In this document: positions 45,226-56,186 of the stretch, in pieces | Layout of the letters: the number at the start of each line of letters is the position of its first letter | Numbering within the stretch: position 1 is the first letter of the stretch | NCBI GenBank assembly: GCA_038277395.1 | Contig: CM076190.1 | Location: 184,700,001 to 184,764,000 of the forward strand | Origin: Dryocosmus kuriphilus | Taxonomy: Eukaryota > Arthropoda > Insecta > Hymenoptera > Cynipidae | Direction: 5' to 3' | DNA length: 64,000 bases | Translations under genes and position numbers: made by a program | The notes under the pieces: generated by a model | Seen by the model: the letters and a program-made list of their open reading frames with translations, nothing else | Told to the model about the DNA's origin: nothing | The model's database searches: none

Positions 45226-45900
45226 GCTTTACTGTCTATAGAAAACACATTTTGATACTTTGAGATTATTCTTTGAACTTTATCTTTTTGTTCCGGTTCT
45301 AAATGATCTGTTTTGGAAATCTCCGGGATTTTCTGCAATCTGGTATATTGCTGTTCTTTTCCTTTCGAAGTTGGATTTCGACCTCGAAAACTTTTAATTA
45401 ATTGAATGGGATGTTTAGTGAAATCTTGTTCAAATTTAACTGGTTTCGTTGAATGGTTTTCTACTGGTGCCATCAATTCTCCATCTTTGATTGTGTAAAT
45501 TCCGTCTGTTATTTTCGCGTGACCCATTATCAACACATCCTGGTCTTCTTTTTGGAATTGTATCTTGAAGATCCTAGCTGACTTTCCAGGAATGTACTCT
45601 CCGTTGTCATGTAAGGGAAGTTTAATATTATCCAGGACCAAATTGTCCTTGGTGATAGCATATCTGTCGTATTTTGTAAAAAACTTGATCCCTATTATGC
45701 CTTCTTCTGGTAGGGGAAAATCGTTTAGGACTATGTGGAAAATATGTGATTTGTTGAAAAATGTGAGTGTTGCGATTTCTGTGGAAATATGTTCGTCAAC
45801 TCCCATCACAAATTTTTTATAGAATCTTGTCCTTTCATCTTTTATATCTAATAATTTTTCTTTCATTAAGTTTATTGCTGCTCCGGTATTGACAAGTAGT
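45207..45900 (-). pseudogene. Pol remnant: aspartic protease and linker
   Basis: The catalytic triplet region reads VNTGAAINL instead of the expected D-T-G-A; the Asn codon is at 45888-45890. The flap and ILGIKFF-like (IIGIKFF) segments follow. About 220 codons are open, but the active-site change alone would abolish proteolysis. Confidence 0.8.
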
Positions 45901-47190
45901 CGGTATTCTCCAGTTCTTCATCTTGCGTGAATTGATCGTAGTCTACCGCATATGGCTGAAACTCTGCTGAATCCTCGTATTCTACTTGCTCCTGAATTTC
46001 CTCTGGATCCATTTCTAATCGTTGCGTCTCCTCTTCCTGAATTGCTCTTACTGGTTGGGGTGGTCTTTTGGGATTCTAGCCTGGTTGAAAACCCTGCTTT
46101 ACATAACATTGTGCCGCGAGGTGTCCCATTTTGCCGCATTTATGGCAAGTCATTTTTGATCCATCTATTAGTGGCAGATTTGAGTTCGGCACTCTGAGTG
46201 TAGTGTTGGCATTTGGTATCAGTTGTGGTGTTGGCCTGGGTGCAAATCTTGGTACTGGTCTAGGTGCTTGTTGTGAGACTGATCACGCCGGCTGAGATTC
46301 TTTGAGCCACATTTCTGTTTCGACGGCTTGACTTTGAGCTTCTGTTAATGTGGTTGGTTTCATGAGCCTTACTTGTAAACCGATTTCTTTTCTTAAAAGA
46401 AGGTATCGGCTTAGATGCTCCTGTTCCTCGATTTTTATACGTAATCTTCTTTCTATGGGAGATGTATGATATCCATGGATTACGTGATTGAGCTCGCTGG
46501 TTATTTGGCTAAAGCGTAGTGTGAAGTTTTGCAAGGTTTCTGTCATTCCCTGTTTACATGATTCTAATTTAGATTTTAGTGCTAATGGTGAGCCTGTTTG
46601 TTTTAGATTTTGTCGCAGTGAATTCTATAAATCTTCAAGTGAATCAATTTGCGAGTATCTAGTGGCTTTTTCTGCATGTCCTTGAATTCGTTTGGCCAAA
46701 ATTAGGTCTAATAATAAGTTAGGCTGCGTACATCGCAATTTTGCTCTTTTGGTCGTTTAGCGCGCGTACTGTTTCTATTGCTGGTTTCGCGTTCATTTTC
46801 TCTTCTTCGTTTTGGTGTGGGGCGATTGGTTGGTATAAAAGTGCATTTTTATTTTTTTTTTCGAGATATTTTCGTTGTGGTTCCTGAGGCTTTTTCGTAT
46901 TACATTTTCCTGTTGCTCATCGGACGAGCGTTAGTTATTTCTGCCTGATGGATTTCTTTATCGGTTTCTATTTATCCTGAGCATCCTATTTTTTTGTTAG
47001 TTGAGATTTCTTCCATCCTGTTATCGTTTTCTCTCTTTAGCGTGTTGAAGGAGATTGCGAGAGCCTCCATTTGGGCTAGCATTCTACCCATCATTTCCTC
47101 GGTGTTGGTGAGGGTCGATGACCCCGCCTCTATGGCTGTCTGAGTGAGAGATATGGGTGCAATCATTAGGGGAGATAAACTAGTAGAAGA
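45901..47190 (-). pseudogene. Gag remnant
   Basis: Structural polyprotein. The N-terminal part (47166-46972) is a Met/Thr/Glu-rich helix-forming segment. The middle (46546-46283) has FSQITSELNHVIHGYHTSP, resembling the Ty3/gypsy Gag core. The C-terminal part has one zinc knuckle, CHKCGKMGHLAAQC (about 46110-46155). Stops and frameshifts separate the parts. Confidence 0.7.
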
Positions 47191-48020
47191 GGCTGAGTCA
47201 GAGTCGGGGGTATCGTCTGATGGATATAGATAACTTTCTCTATTTCGATACTTCTGGAATGCCAGTATGCGTAACGTGTAACTATCCTATTTTTGTCTGT
47301 GTAGTCGGGTGTAATTACCGCGGTACAGTTTTAAATGTTGTAGTTTAATACAGTGGAATATAGTCACAAGCTGCTATAAGCTTTTCCTAATTCCAAAGTA
47401 GGGACTTTTATTTTATTGAGGAATGCCCAGTGCTCTGGAGCACCAGGAGTATAGCCGACCCGAATCCGTCACAACTTTGCCTTACCTGCGTAAACAGACA
47501 CCGTGCTACGTATGTAAAGAGGACTTATTGTCTATGACTCAAATTCGCTTGAAGAAGGTTCTTACAAAGTTTTCTTATTTTCTAACACAAAATTCTTACT
47601 GTGTCAGCGTTGGACGCCGTAGAGATCCCTGCTGCTAGTCCAATGTGATGACGGATCACCTCTTGCTGCTACTCCCGCTGTTGCCAACCGGATCCTCGAT
47701 TCCAAGGTTTTTACCGCTGTTTGTCGCGCACCTTCTTCCACCTTTTTGTGGGACTCGTTCAATTTTTAAGTTTTCGGATTCTCAAGTCTACGTAGAATAG
47801 AGACTACTAATTTCGTCTGCTAGTTTCACTTGTGATCTTATTTACTACGTTTACGGGCTTGTCCATAGAAAGGTCCGGAGTTCTTCACTTTTTAAAATTC
47901 TTGTGAGAATTATTTCCTTCATTTTCTGGTCCGTTGATTCCAGATGTTGTTTAGGTATCAGCTTTTATGTGGTCCGTCGGGTTCCTTAGAAGCGAGTTAA
48001 TTTCCAGACCGAAAATGCTG
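47191..48020 (-). other. 5' leader of the errantivirus-type element
   Basis: Untranslated region between the primer-binding site and gag. No gene is seen on either strand. Confidence 0.6.
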
Positions 48021-48038
48021 ATCCTGGCAGGATCGCCA
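48021..48038 (-). promoter_or_regulatory. Primer-binding site, probably tRNA-Arg
   Basis: TGGCGATCCTGCCAGGAT lies 3 bases inside the LTR in element sense. It is complementary to a tRNA 3' end of the form ATCCTGGCAGGATCGCCA, which I associate with insect tRNA-Arg. Confidence 0.7.
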
Positions 48039-48041
48039 AAA

Positions 48042-48236
48042 TGTTACGCGTAAAAATAGTATTATAATTTTTTTTGTTAGCGTAAGTCAATCTTGACTTA
48101 TTTGTTTCTTTATTTCAATACGTAATCAACAATTAGTACATGAAGAGTAGAAAGGAACTGCATGAACCGCTCTGGCGCTCCGCTGTATATAGACGTGGTA
48201 GAGCTAGAGCGGGGATAATTATTAAACCTCTTAACA
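48042..48236 (-). repeat. 5' LTR of the errantivirus-type element
   Basis: 195 bp, TGTTAAGAGG to CGTAACA in element sense. A TATA-like CTATATACAGC (minus strand, near 48185-48195) would be the promoter. It drives transcription away from the gene at 48.4 kb. Confidence 0.85.
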
Positions 48237-48368
48237 ATGTATTAAAATTTTATTGTTTTATTTGATTATCTAATAATTTTTTTAAGATAATTTATAATTT
48301 AGGTTATTTTATATTTATTTTGTATTTTTGAGAATTCGTGAGTTGCAAAAATTTTACAACGTCACAGT

Positions 48369-49169
48369 ATGTATGATAGCCATCTGCTTTGGAATATTGC
48401 ATGCCTCTATTTAATATACTTCACATTAAAATATATTCTAGGTATTAGAATTCATTTAAATTTACTTTTTGTTCCAGAATTGAGTTCGCAGTACGACAAT
48501 ATGACGCCTCCTTGGCGTGTCAGGTCTCCTTCTCCTGCGAGACGATTTTCTCCTGAGAGACGTGCCACTTTAACCAGGTCTTTTTTCCCTGAAAGGCCTA
48601 CTTTTGCCAGCCTTCATTCTCCTGAGAGACCTTATTCTCCAGACAGACCTTATTCTCCTGACAGACATTATTCTCCAGACAGACATTATTCTCCAGACAG
48701 ACCTTATTCTCCAGACAAACCTTCTGCCAGGCCTTCTTCACCTGGCAGGCCTCCTTCATCTGTCGCGCCTTCTATATTTTTAAGGAAAGCTAATGCTAAG
48801 CTAAGCCACCTTTTAAGAATACAAAGAGTCAGATATCCTGAGATATTCACGAGAAGTTCAGTTACTCTTAAAGTGAAAACATCTGCACTTAAAGTATATC
48901 GCTACATACTACCAAACGAAGAATTTCGTACAATGATTAACTCCGATGGTAATATCCTTGCAATTTTGGACCATGAAGATATTGTACGTGGAATATATAA
49001 TGCATCTAATAAACGGCTCATAATAGCCTTGGCAACAGGAAAAAGTAGACGAATAAACAAAGATGAAATTTATCAAGTTTCGACAGGCTATAAAATTCCA
49101 TCGCCATCAATGGAACGTATTATTAAAGTACCTGGGATCTACCATCTGAGACAAGTCACCTTAAAGTAG
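48369..49169 (+). CDS. Unknown protein with YSPDRP hexapeptide array
   Basis: I do not recognise the family. The frame is open for 266 codons from ATG 48369. A consensus acceptor TTTTTGTTCCAG ends at 48477, and a second ATG at 48501 opens MTPPWRVRSPSPARRFSPER, so the upstream part may be intron and the coding exon may start at 48478. Residues about 46-80 are Arg/Ser/Pro-rich. Then five to six YSPDRP/YSPDRH hexapeptides (18 bp units, 48620-48720) and an SPGRPP linker follow. The C-terminal 130 residues are ordinary globular sequence with RIQRVRYPEIF and ILDHEDIVRGIYNASNKRL. Two AATAAA signals follow the stop (49191 and 49209). Codon use and integrity stand out from the decayed surroundings. 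Confidence 0.55.
   Translation: MYDSHLLWNIACLYLIYFTLKYILGIRIHLNLLFVPELSSQYDNMTPPWRVRSPSPARRFSPERRATLTRSFFPERPTFASLHSPERPYSPDRPYSPDRHYSPDRHYSPDRPYSPDKPSARPSSPGRPPSSVAPSIFLRKANAKLSHLLRIQRVRYPEIFTRSSVTLKVKTSALKVYRYILPNEEFRTMINSDGNILAILDHEDIVRGIYNASNKRLIIALATGKSRRINKDEIYQVSTGYKIPSPSMERIIKVPGIYHLRQVTLK
48620..48720 (+). repeat. 18 bp coding minisatellite (YSPDRP)
   Basis: About 5.5 copies of TATTCTCCAGACAGACCT with CAT/CCT changes that switch Pro to His. It is in frame throughout. Confidence 0.9.
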
Positions 49170-49209
49170 ATGAAATGTAGTACTTAAATGCAATAAATTC
49201 GAAGTTGAA

Positions 49210-50290
49210 TAAAAACATTACAAATATCTATTAATTACATTAAAAAGTCAATTTATTATTTTGATGATGAATTTGATCTTGAAACATCAATCAACGTTTG
49301 GGTATATTAAAGTATTTAGGAATTTATTTTTATTAAGATGATGTAATTTTAATATAAATAGCAACACTTCCAGACTATGTGATCTTTATTAATTCTCACG
49401 ATTCAGGTCTGAGTTCAGTCCCCTCATCAAACAGATTTTTTCTAAAAATTATATTGTAAAATCAGTGTATCAGTAACTCATAATAATGGAATCGAAGAAA
49501 AAGTGGAAACATAAATAAAGTGCCTTACCATCAATTTAAAATTGGAGTAAAAATTTTGTTTTCCCGTAGAATGATTGTGGAGCTGTCATAATTTAAGTAG
49601 ATTCAAACTTATAACGATTTTTAAGCTAAATTCAAAATTGAACATTTTAGTAAATTTGTGTAAATACATGTTTGCGTTTCGCATACTTCCTTGTATCTCG
49701 AAACGAAAAAAGAAACATAAAAGATTTTTAATTTCACCGTATTTAAAATTTTTGGAAAGCTAGTCACCGGTAATCACCATTTTGGAATATTGCGTTATGT
49801 TTTGTTTCTGAGAACAGAATATTTTTGTTTTAAAGGTGCGACTTATTTAATTTAGATTTTACTGGAATGGCTGCATTATGAAATGTGTGAGACTTAAAAT
49901 TTTTGAAATTCTTTACAATTCCAGTTTATATATCGTATGCGAAAATTTTTAATATGTCCGTACTTACCATAGATGCAGAATTTTTGTAAGTCGGTATAAG
50001 TCTGACAAGCTGTCCGACCTCTAGCGTAAACTCCATTCTAACAGTGTTTGCTAAAACGGACAACCTATACGTGAACACCACTGAAAATTTTGTCCGCCCA
50101 CTAGTGTTTTCTCAAGCTTTTCCAAAAAACATTTTTTTTCTTTCAAAATCAACTTAAACTAAAAAATAAACGTCAAAAATAACTTTTAAACTACATGCAG
50201 AGTCCAAGAATGCGAACTTTTGTTTAAAAAATAGGTTTCTACAACAATTTAAATATTAGCGAAAAGCTATTTGTCCGACTGCCGACACAT
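49210..50290. other. AT-rich intergenic sequence
   Basis: No gene is recognised beyond the polyadenylation region of the preceding gene. A degraded TA-rich segment lies near 50160-50290. Confidence 0.45.
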
Positions 50291-50294
50291 GTAG

Positions 50295-50525
50295 CCTACG
50301 ATTTGGTCCGCAAACAATCATTTTTTTAAAATAGGTATCATTAAAAGTAACATTTTATCTTTCTAGTTACTAAGATTTGGTCTTCAAACAATCGCTTTTC
50401 GAAATATCATTAAAAGTAGCATTGTATCTTTATCGTAACAACGATTTAGACTTCAATAAACATTTTTTCGAAATATCACTAAAAGTAATGTTTTATCTTT
50501 CTCGTAACTAGGATTTGATCTTCAA
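50295..50525 (-). repeat. Tandem repeat of about 69 bp, 3 to 4 copies
   Basis: Units contain GATTTGGTCTTCAAACAATC and recur at 50300, 50374, 50443 and 50512. It adjoins the 3' side of the tRNA-like head and may be its SINE body. Confidence 0.75.
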
Positions 50526-50630
50526 TAAGCCACTGAGGATTCGAACCTTACCTAGCATACCTAAAACTACCTAACCTTATGTATAAATATACCGCACGCC
50601 TTAGCCGACTGAGCTATTACACCGCTTGAA
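50526..50630 (-). repeat. tRNA-like SINE head
   Basis: On the minus strand, A box TAGCTCAGTCGG (50616-50605) and B box GGTTCGAATCC (50547-50537) are consensus-like. They are spaced about 57 bp apart, and there is no closing acceptor stem. Hence tRNA-derived SINE rather than tRNA gene; an intron-bearing tRNA is a weaker alternative. Confidence 0.6.
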
Positions 50631-50719
50631 CTTTCTTGACAAAAATAAAGTCAAGGTGTTTCCTTGAAAAAGCCAGGGACGACGGAGAAATATATACTCG
50701 TACATATATTCCCACATAT

Positions 50720-51625
50720 TTGGAAGCTCGAAAAGTTTTTAGAAGTTTCCAAATTACCAAAATTCTCAAAAATTTGGATAAAGTTTCGAATAGCGGATTC
50801 CTTCGAATAATTGAAAACTGCGTATACTTATTTATATGGACTCACTGATTACAAAAACAATATTGAAAATACCCGAAAATTTGACTTTCATGGTAAAAAC
50901 CATAAAAACCCATAAAAGTGATGATTTTTTATGTTTATCTCAGTAAATATATAACAAAATATAAAAAAATCTTCTAAACAAAAGTTGTAGCATAAAAATA
51001 CATCTTTTATGTTCTATATACTTTTTCCCTTAAGCCATTATTTTTCAAGATAATGAGGATTGCGCTTCCGTAACCAGTCAGTGCATGTGTAGCCCTCACC
51101 CCCCTCCTCTGGAAAGTGGGCCGAGCGTGGCTGAACGCATTTTCGTAACTAGTCAGTGCATACGTTGTCCACGTGACGTTGGAAAAGGGTAAGGGTTCGA
51201 GCAACATTATTTATTACATTTTTTACCGTTTTTCATCTCACATCTGGACGTGGATTAGCTCTCTCCTCTTTATATCCCCCCCCCCTCTCTCTCTTCTCTC
51301 TCTCTCTCGCACGCTCGATTGTCTTCGTCACACTCGCTGGAACATTATCCCATTTTTCTCGGAAAATAATGGATATAGGTGATAAATATATAGAAAATAA
51401 GAGATGTATTTTTATCCGGGCATAACTTTTGTTGAAAAGATTTTTTTATATTTTGCATATTTACTGAGATAAACATAAAAAACCATCACTTTTATTGGCT
51501 TTTAATGGCTTTCACCATGAAAATCAAATTTCCGAGTATTTTCACTATTATTTTCGTAATCAGCGAGTTAAAATACATACGTGTACGTAGTTTCAAATAA
51601 ATCGGAGGTATCCGATATTCGGAAC
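50720..51625. repeat. Large foldback with arms of about 260-330 bp
   Basis: Left arm about 50720-51060 and right arm about 51340-51625 are inverted copies; for example TTTTTTATGTTTATCTCAGT at 50933-50952 is matched by the inverse near 51463-51482. The loop has two diverged direct copies of TTCGTAACTAGTCAGTGCAT (about 51067 and 51143) and a C9-CT microsatellite (51279-51308). Confidence 0.75.
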
Positions 51626-51639
51626 TGCACCCAAAAATT

Positions 51640-51860
51640 TCAAAAATTTTGCAAAATTCTCCAAAATTCTCTAAAATTACCAAAATTCTCAAAATTTTTC
51701 AAAATAACCAAAATTCTCAAAAACTTCCAAATCTCTCAAAATTTTAGAAATTCTTGATAATTTTGGAAATTTTTGGAAAATTTGAATATTTTTGGATTTT
51801 TTGGAAATTTTAATAATTTTTGAAAATTTTAAAAATATTTCGAAAATTTGTAAGATTTCA
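51640..51860. repeat. AAAATTCTCAAAATT low-complexity block
   Basis: Degenerate short units, partly the inverse of those at 31915-32110. Confidence 0.7.
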
Positions 51861-51949
51861 TTAAAGCAGATTAAGCTTGCACTCACTATGATCCTATGAT
51901 CCTAGAATCATCCTATGATCCTTGGAATCCCAATCAGAACACATCTGTG

Positions 51950-52800
51950 ATGGGGAAAATGAGGATCAATCTATTATGAAAGATTTTGTGCAATGTCTTT
52001 GCACGATTTCTGCAAAGTACATTTGAAATTTTATCTCTGCAGCTTTTTTGCGAAAAATAATATTTTTTGCAATATTAAACACAACAATCAGAAATATTCC
52101 ACAAAAACAGTTTAAGCAATATTTTAACAAAATTTTGTGGAGTATTATCCAATAGGTTCTTGCAATCTTCGTGAGAGATTAAAATTTAATATTTCTACCA
52201 TTAATTCTCAAATATTTAGTTAAGTTTTCAAGAAATTTATCAATGAATATTCCCATAAGATTTTATGAAATATTTTGTGCAATGTTTTTACGAGTTTTCT
52301 ACAAAGTACATTTGAAATTTTATCTGCAGTTTTTTGCGAAAAATAATATCTTTTCAATATTACACAAAAAGTATCAGAAATATTTCACAAAAGCATTTAT
52401 TTTGAAAATGTTTTGAGGAACATAATCTGTATATGGTTTCTGCAACTTTTGTAAGACATTGGAATGGAATATTTTCATACATTATTTCATAAATCTTCGA
52501 ATCCGTGTCTCAAGGTATGTTCCACGTAAAAATGATTTCGTGCAATGTTTGTGCTCTTTTTTTACGTTTGTTGAAAATATTTTTGAAGAGGGCAAATAAT
52601 ATTTTAGTTAAATTTTTATGCAATATTTCTGCAAAATTTCTCTGAATTATTTTTAAACATGACAAATAATATTTTAGTGAAATTTTTTTGCAATGTTTTA
52701 GAGTTTTTGCAGGAAACATTTCATAGAAATAATTTTGAAACGTTTTCGAAACCTATGTGCAACATTATCACAAGGTTTCATTGTAATATTTCTTTGAAAT
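51950..52800. repeat. Degenerate tandem repeat of about 289 bp
   Basis: TACATTTGAAATTTTATCT recurs at about 52018 and 52307 with long flanking similarity (GCGAAAAATAATAT). Weaker related copies run to 52800. No coding content. Confidence 0.6.
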
Positions 52801-53169
52801 TTTCACTGCAATATTTCGTATCGTGTGAGTTGTGGTACTGTCGATTCTCTATGCAACAATTGTAACATCAATGATCTTCATTCAAAAAATATAATTAAAA
52901 GACTTGGTGAAAAAAGCGAAAAAAAAGTCATAATACTTTCGAAAATCAGTGACAAATGCGGTTTCATTAATGTAAATAATGAAATGTATCTCTCTATACT
53001 TGAAATTCAGTAGAGCTTAATATTTTAGGAAGGCGAAAGCGCGAAACAATGTACATACGAGTTTTCTTTGCTTAGTTAAAAAAGATATTGAAAATTTGTC
53101 TCACCTTAAATATAAAGAAATGTAATCCTTCATCTTGTAAATCATTTTTATAAATCATAAGTGAATATG

Positions 53170-54015
53170 AAAACCAGAAACTCAGTGTTTTGTCCGGAAT
53201 TATTCCCAATTCAACCCGAAAACTTTCCATTAGCATTTTAATATCCTACCGAATAATAAATTACCTTCCCGGCACCCGGACTAATTTCAGATTGATTCGG
53301 ACCGGTTCCGGATTTCGTGTTTACAGCCGGACAGATTCCTGATTCAATCGGACGACTTTCAATTAGCATTTTAATTCTAGCGGATAAAAAATTTACTCCC
53401 GGACTAACTTCAGATTGATTTGGACCGGTTCCGGATTCCGTGTTTTCAGCCGGACAGATTCCGGATTCAACCCGACTTCTTTCCATTTGCACTTTAATTC
53501 TAGCAGACAATAAATTTTCCTCTCTGATTAATTTCAGATTGATTCGGACTCGTTCTGGATTCAATGTTTTCTCCGGACATATTCCTTATTCAACTGGACG
53601 ACCTTCCATTTGCACTTTAATTCTAGAGCGTAATAAACTTTACTCGCGGACTAATTTCGGATTGATTCAGACTCGCTCCTGATTCCGTGTTTTGTCCGGA
53701 CGTATTCCGGATTCAACAGGACGGCTTTCCATTTGCACTTTAATTCTAGAGGGTAATAAATTTTACTCGCGGACTAATTTTGGATTGATTCAGACTCGCT
53801 CCTGATTCCGTGTTTTGTCCGGACACATTCCGGATTCAACCAGGCGAATTTCCATTAGCACTTTAATTCTAGCGGATAATAAATTTTCCTCCCGGACTAA
53901 TTTCAGATTGATTCGAACCGATTCCGGACTCCGTGTTTTCAGCCGGACAGATCCCGGATTCAGCCGGACTTCTTTTCATTTGCACTTTAATTCTAGCGGA
54001 TAATAAATTCTCCTC
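53170..54015 (+). repeat. 123 bp satellite, first block (about 7 monomers)
   Basis: Monomer landmarks are TTCTAGCGGATAATAAATT, CAGATTGATTCGGACCGGTT and TTCCGGATTCAACCGGACGA. Monomers here are more diverged than in the second block, as expected at the edge of an array. Confidence 0.9.
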
Positions 54016-56186
54016 TGTGATGTTGCAATTTTTGCAACACACAAGAATCGCGATTTTCCGTATTTAATTTAAAAACTGGCACTTCTAGGGTCACACAAGC
54101 GCTCCATGACTCGTTCCATTTTGTATAATTTCGTACTGTAATTTAAGGCTGATTCGTTTTCTTTTTCTTTTGTAATACTTTCTCGGAGATCAGCGTTATT
54201 TACACGAAGATCAGCGCCATCTAGAGGACAAAGGAGTCATCGATACCCAAGGAGACGTCAGAGGAATTCGCCTGATGCCTTTCAACTCTAGGATTTTGAA
54301 TACTACCGCCAACTCACCCTCGTCTTGATCATTCCACGTGCATCCCTGCATCGCATCGTCACGGCTTGAGAAGGATCCGAAGGTCAATCTCCAGCACCGC
54401 TAGTGAGACCTGTGTAGCCCCGGGCCCGACATACTATGCTTTATATGAGTATATTTTTCTGTGCAAGACCCTTACTATTACGGGTGAGCCTGAAATGAAT
54501 TTAATGAAAGTATTTTTCCTCGCAAAAACCCTGTTGTTACGGGTGAGCCTGGAATGCAGTAAGTATTGTCGGAGAGGAAAGGCCTTGGTTCAGTCATCGA
54601 TTTATGTTTCAAAAGGCACTTAAGCAGGAGAGCATTTTTGCAATCTTTCACATTTCGCGCCTCGATGTAGCTTACGACAATCCTCCACGCAACCTTCGAC
54701 CAATCAGCGTCGAGCTCAGTTCAAGCGGCTGCCAGACCGAGTCTATAAGTAGAAGTGCAGGGCGCCGCTCATTCTCGTTCGTCCGTGACTCTCGGAGAGA
54801 AAGTTGTAGTCAAGTTAACAGTTTCCCTTTTTTTTACGCAGAATTAGCTAAGAAGTGCTGAGAGATACGATTTCCACGTCTTATTTTTTATACAACAATT
54901 CAGCCGGTAAGGTACTCCTATTTCTCTTTGTAAAACCTCTGTTCACGTGGCTAATTATTTTGTGAGTCTTTGACGATCTAGTCAATTTTTGTCGAGCACG
55001 TGAACACAGAGCTGCATCACATTTGGTTCCTTGTTGAATTTTTATATTGCTGATTTTGATTTTTACCTGTAATTTTGGATGATTTCTTGTTCATTTCTAT
55101 ATCGATCTGATTTATACTATGTATTGATTTTGCCCTTTATTGCTGACATTTCGCCATGCTGATGTAAAATGTTATTCTCCCTATAATTGATTACATATAT
55201 TTTTGCTAAATTATTGGTTTTGCCCTGCATTGCTGATTGCTGACATTTTCCCCAAGCTGATTTAAAACGTTATTCCCTCTATAATTGATTATGCATATTT
55301 TTGCTGAATTATTGGTTTTGCCCTGTATTGCTGATATTTTCCCTAATTTGTCTGAAATGTTAGTCCCTATCTAATTGTTTCCCCTATTTTTGTGAACCGC
55401 TGAATCCCTATTCATTGCTGATTGCCGTCTTAATCTATATTGCTGATATTTTCCCCAATATATCTGAAATGTTAGTCCCAACCTAATTGTTTTCCCCATT
55501 TTTGTGATTCGCTGAACCCCTCTTTCATTGCTGATTCCCAAGTAAATCTAAAATTGCGTCTGATGTTAATTTGTAATTTCGAATTGAGTCATGGAGCGCT
55601 AACGGGTTGAGCATTAGTTTTAGTTAATTAGATTCTTTTCTTTGTGAAGTTTGTTGAAATGAGTTATTTTCTGTTAATTCAGTATGCTTGGAAGGTAGAT
55701 CTCTCTTCGAGAAACGATTTGATTGTTCACGTTAAAATAAAACTTTGATTTATGTCGATTCATCAATTTTGAATAAACTAATTGTTGAATTTTAATACGA
55801 ATCCTGTTGAGTAATTATTTCTTTAGAATAAGAAAACCTTTAGCGAATAGAACCACTCCCGTCTACCAAAATGCGCTTCGCCAAGCCAGTCGAGGATATT
55901 GCCGATACACCAGGTTGCAGATCGTTATTTGAGTTTGGATTAAGTTCAGTAAATTGCTGTTTGATGCACCCCTTTGTCCTTTTAATCAGTTATCCCAGAA
56001 GGTCCTGATTAAGTAAAATTATTTGGTTGGTTGGTCAAGAAAACCCCAACTGTTTAATTTTTGTATTAAGTTTATTGATCGAAGAAAGATCTGGCGCCCA
56101 GGTAAAATTTAGTTAATGTGTAGCGTAAATCCTAAAACTTAGTGCCGAAGGTAAATTATTTATTCAAGAAAAATAATAATATCACA
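54016..56186 (+). mobile_element. LTR-like insertion in the satellite (possible solo LTR)
   Basis: The 2171 bp insert begins TGTGATGTTGCAATTTTTGC and ends AATATCACA, so it has TG...CA ends with a short inverted repeat. It contains an LTR-type promoter: TATA-like CTATAAG at 54743, an initiator-like TCATTC and a downstream CGTGAC. A donor-like CCGGTAAGG lies near 54903, with several imperfect repeats around TTGCTGATATTTTCCCC (55140-55540). Polyadenylation signals lie near 55737 and 55787. A GGCGCCC motif lies near 56092. No protein gene is recognised. A solo LTR of a BEL or gypsy element is my best reading; a DNA element is the alternative. Confidence 0.5.

Larger units (their letters stand above)
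40606..48236 (-). mobile_element. Ty3/gypsy errantivirus-type endogenous element, complete but inactive
   Basis: A 7.6 kb element in the order LTR, primer-binding site, gag, protease, reverse transcriptase, RNase H, integrase, env, LTR, all read on the minus strand. An env gene after pol is characteristic of insect errantiviruses. Every coding region carries stops or frameshifts, and the protease active-site Asp is changed. The two LTRs differ at many sites, so the insertion is old. No clean 4 bp target duplication is visible (flanks TTTA and ATGT). Confidence 0.9.

Noticed and set aside
50526..50630. Functional tRNA gene with an intron on the minus strand
   Set aside because: Box spacing is too wide, no acceptor stem closes, and a repetitive body follows directly.
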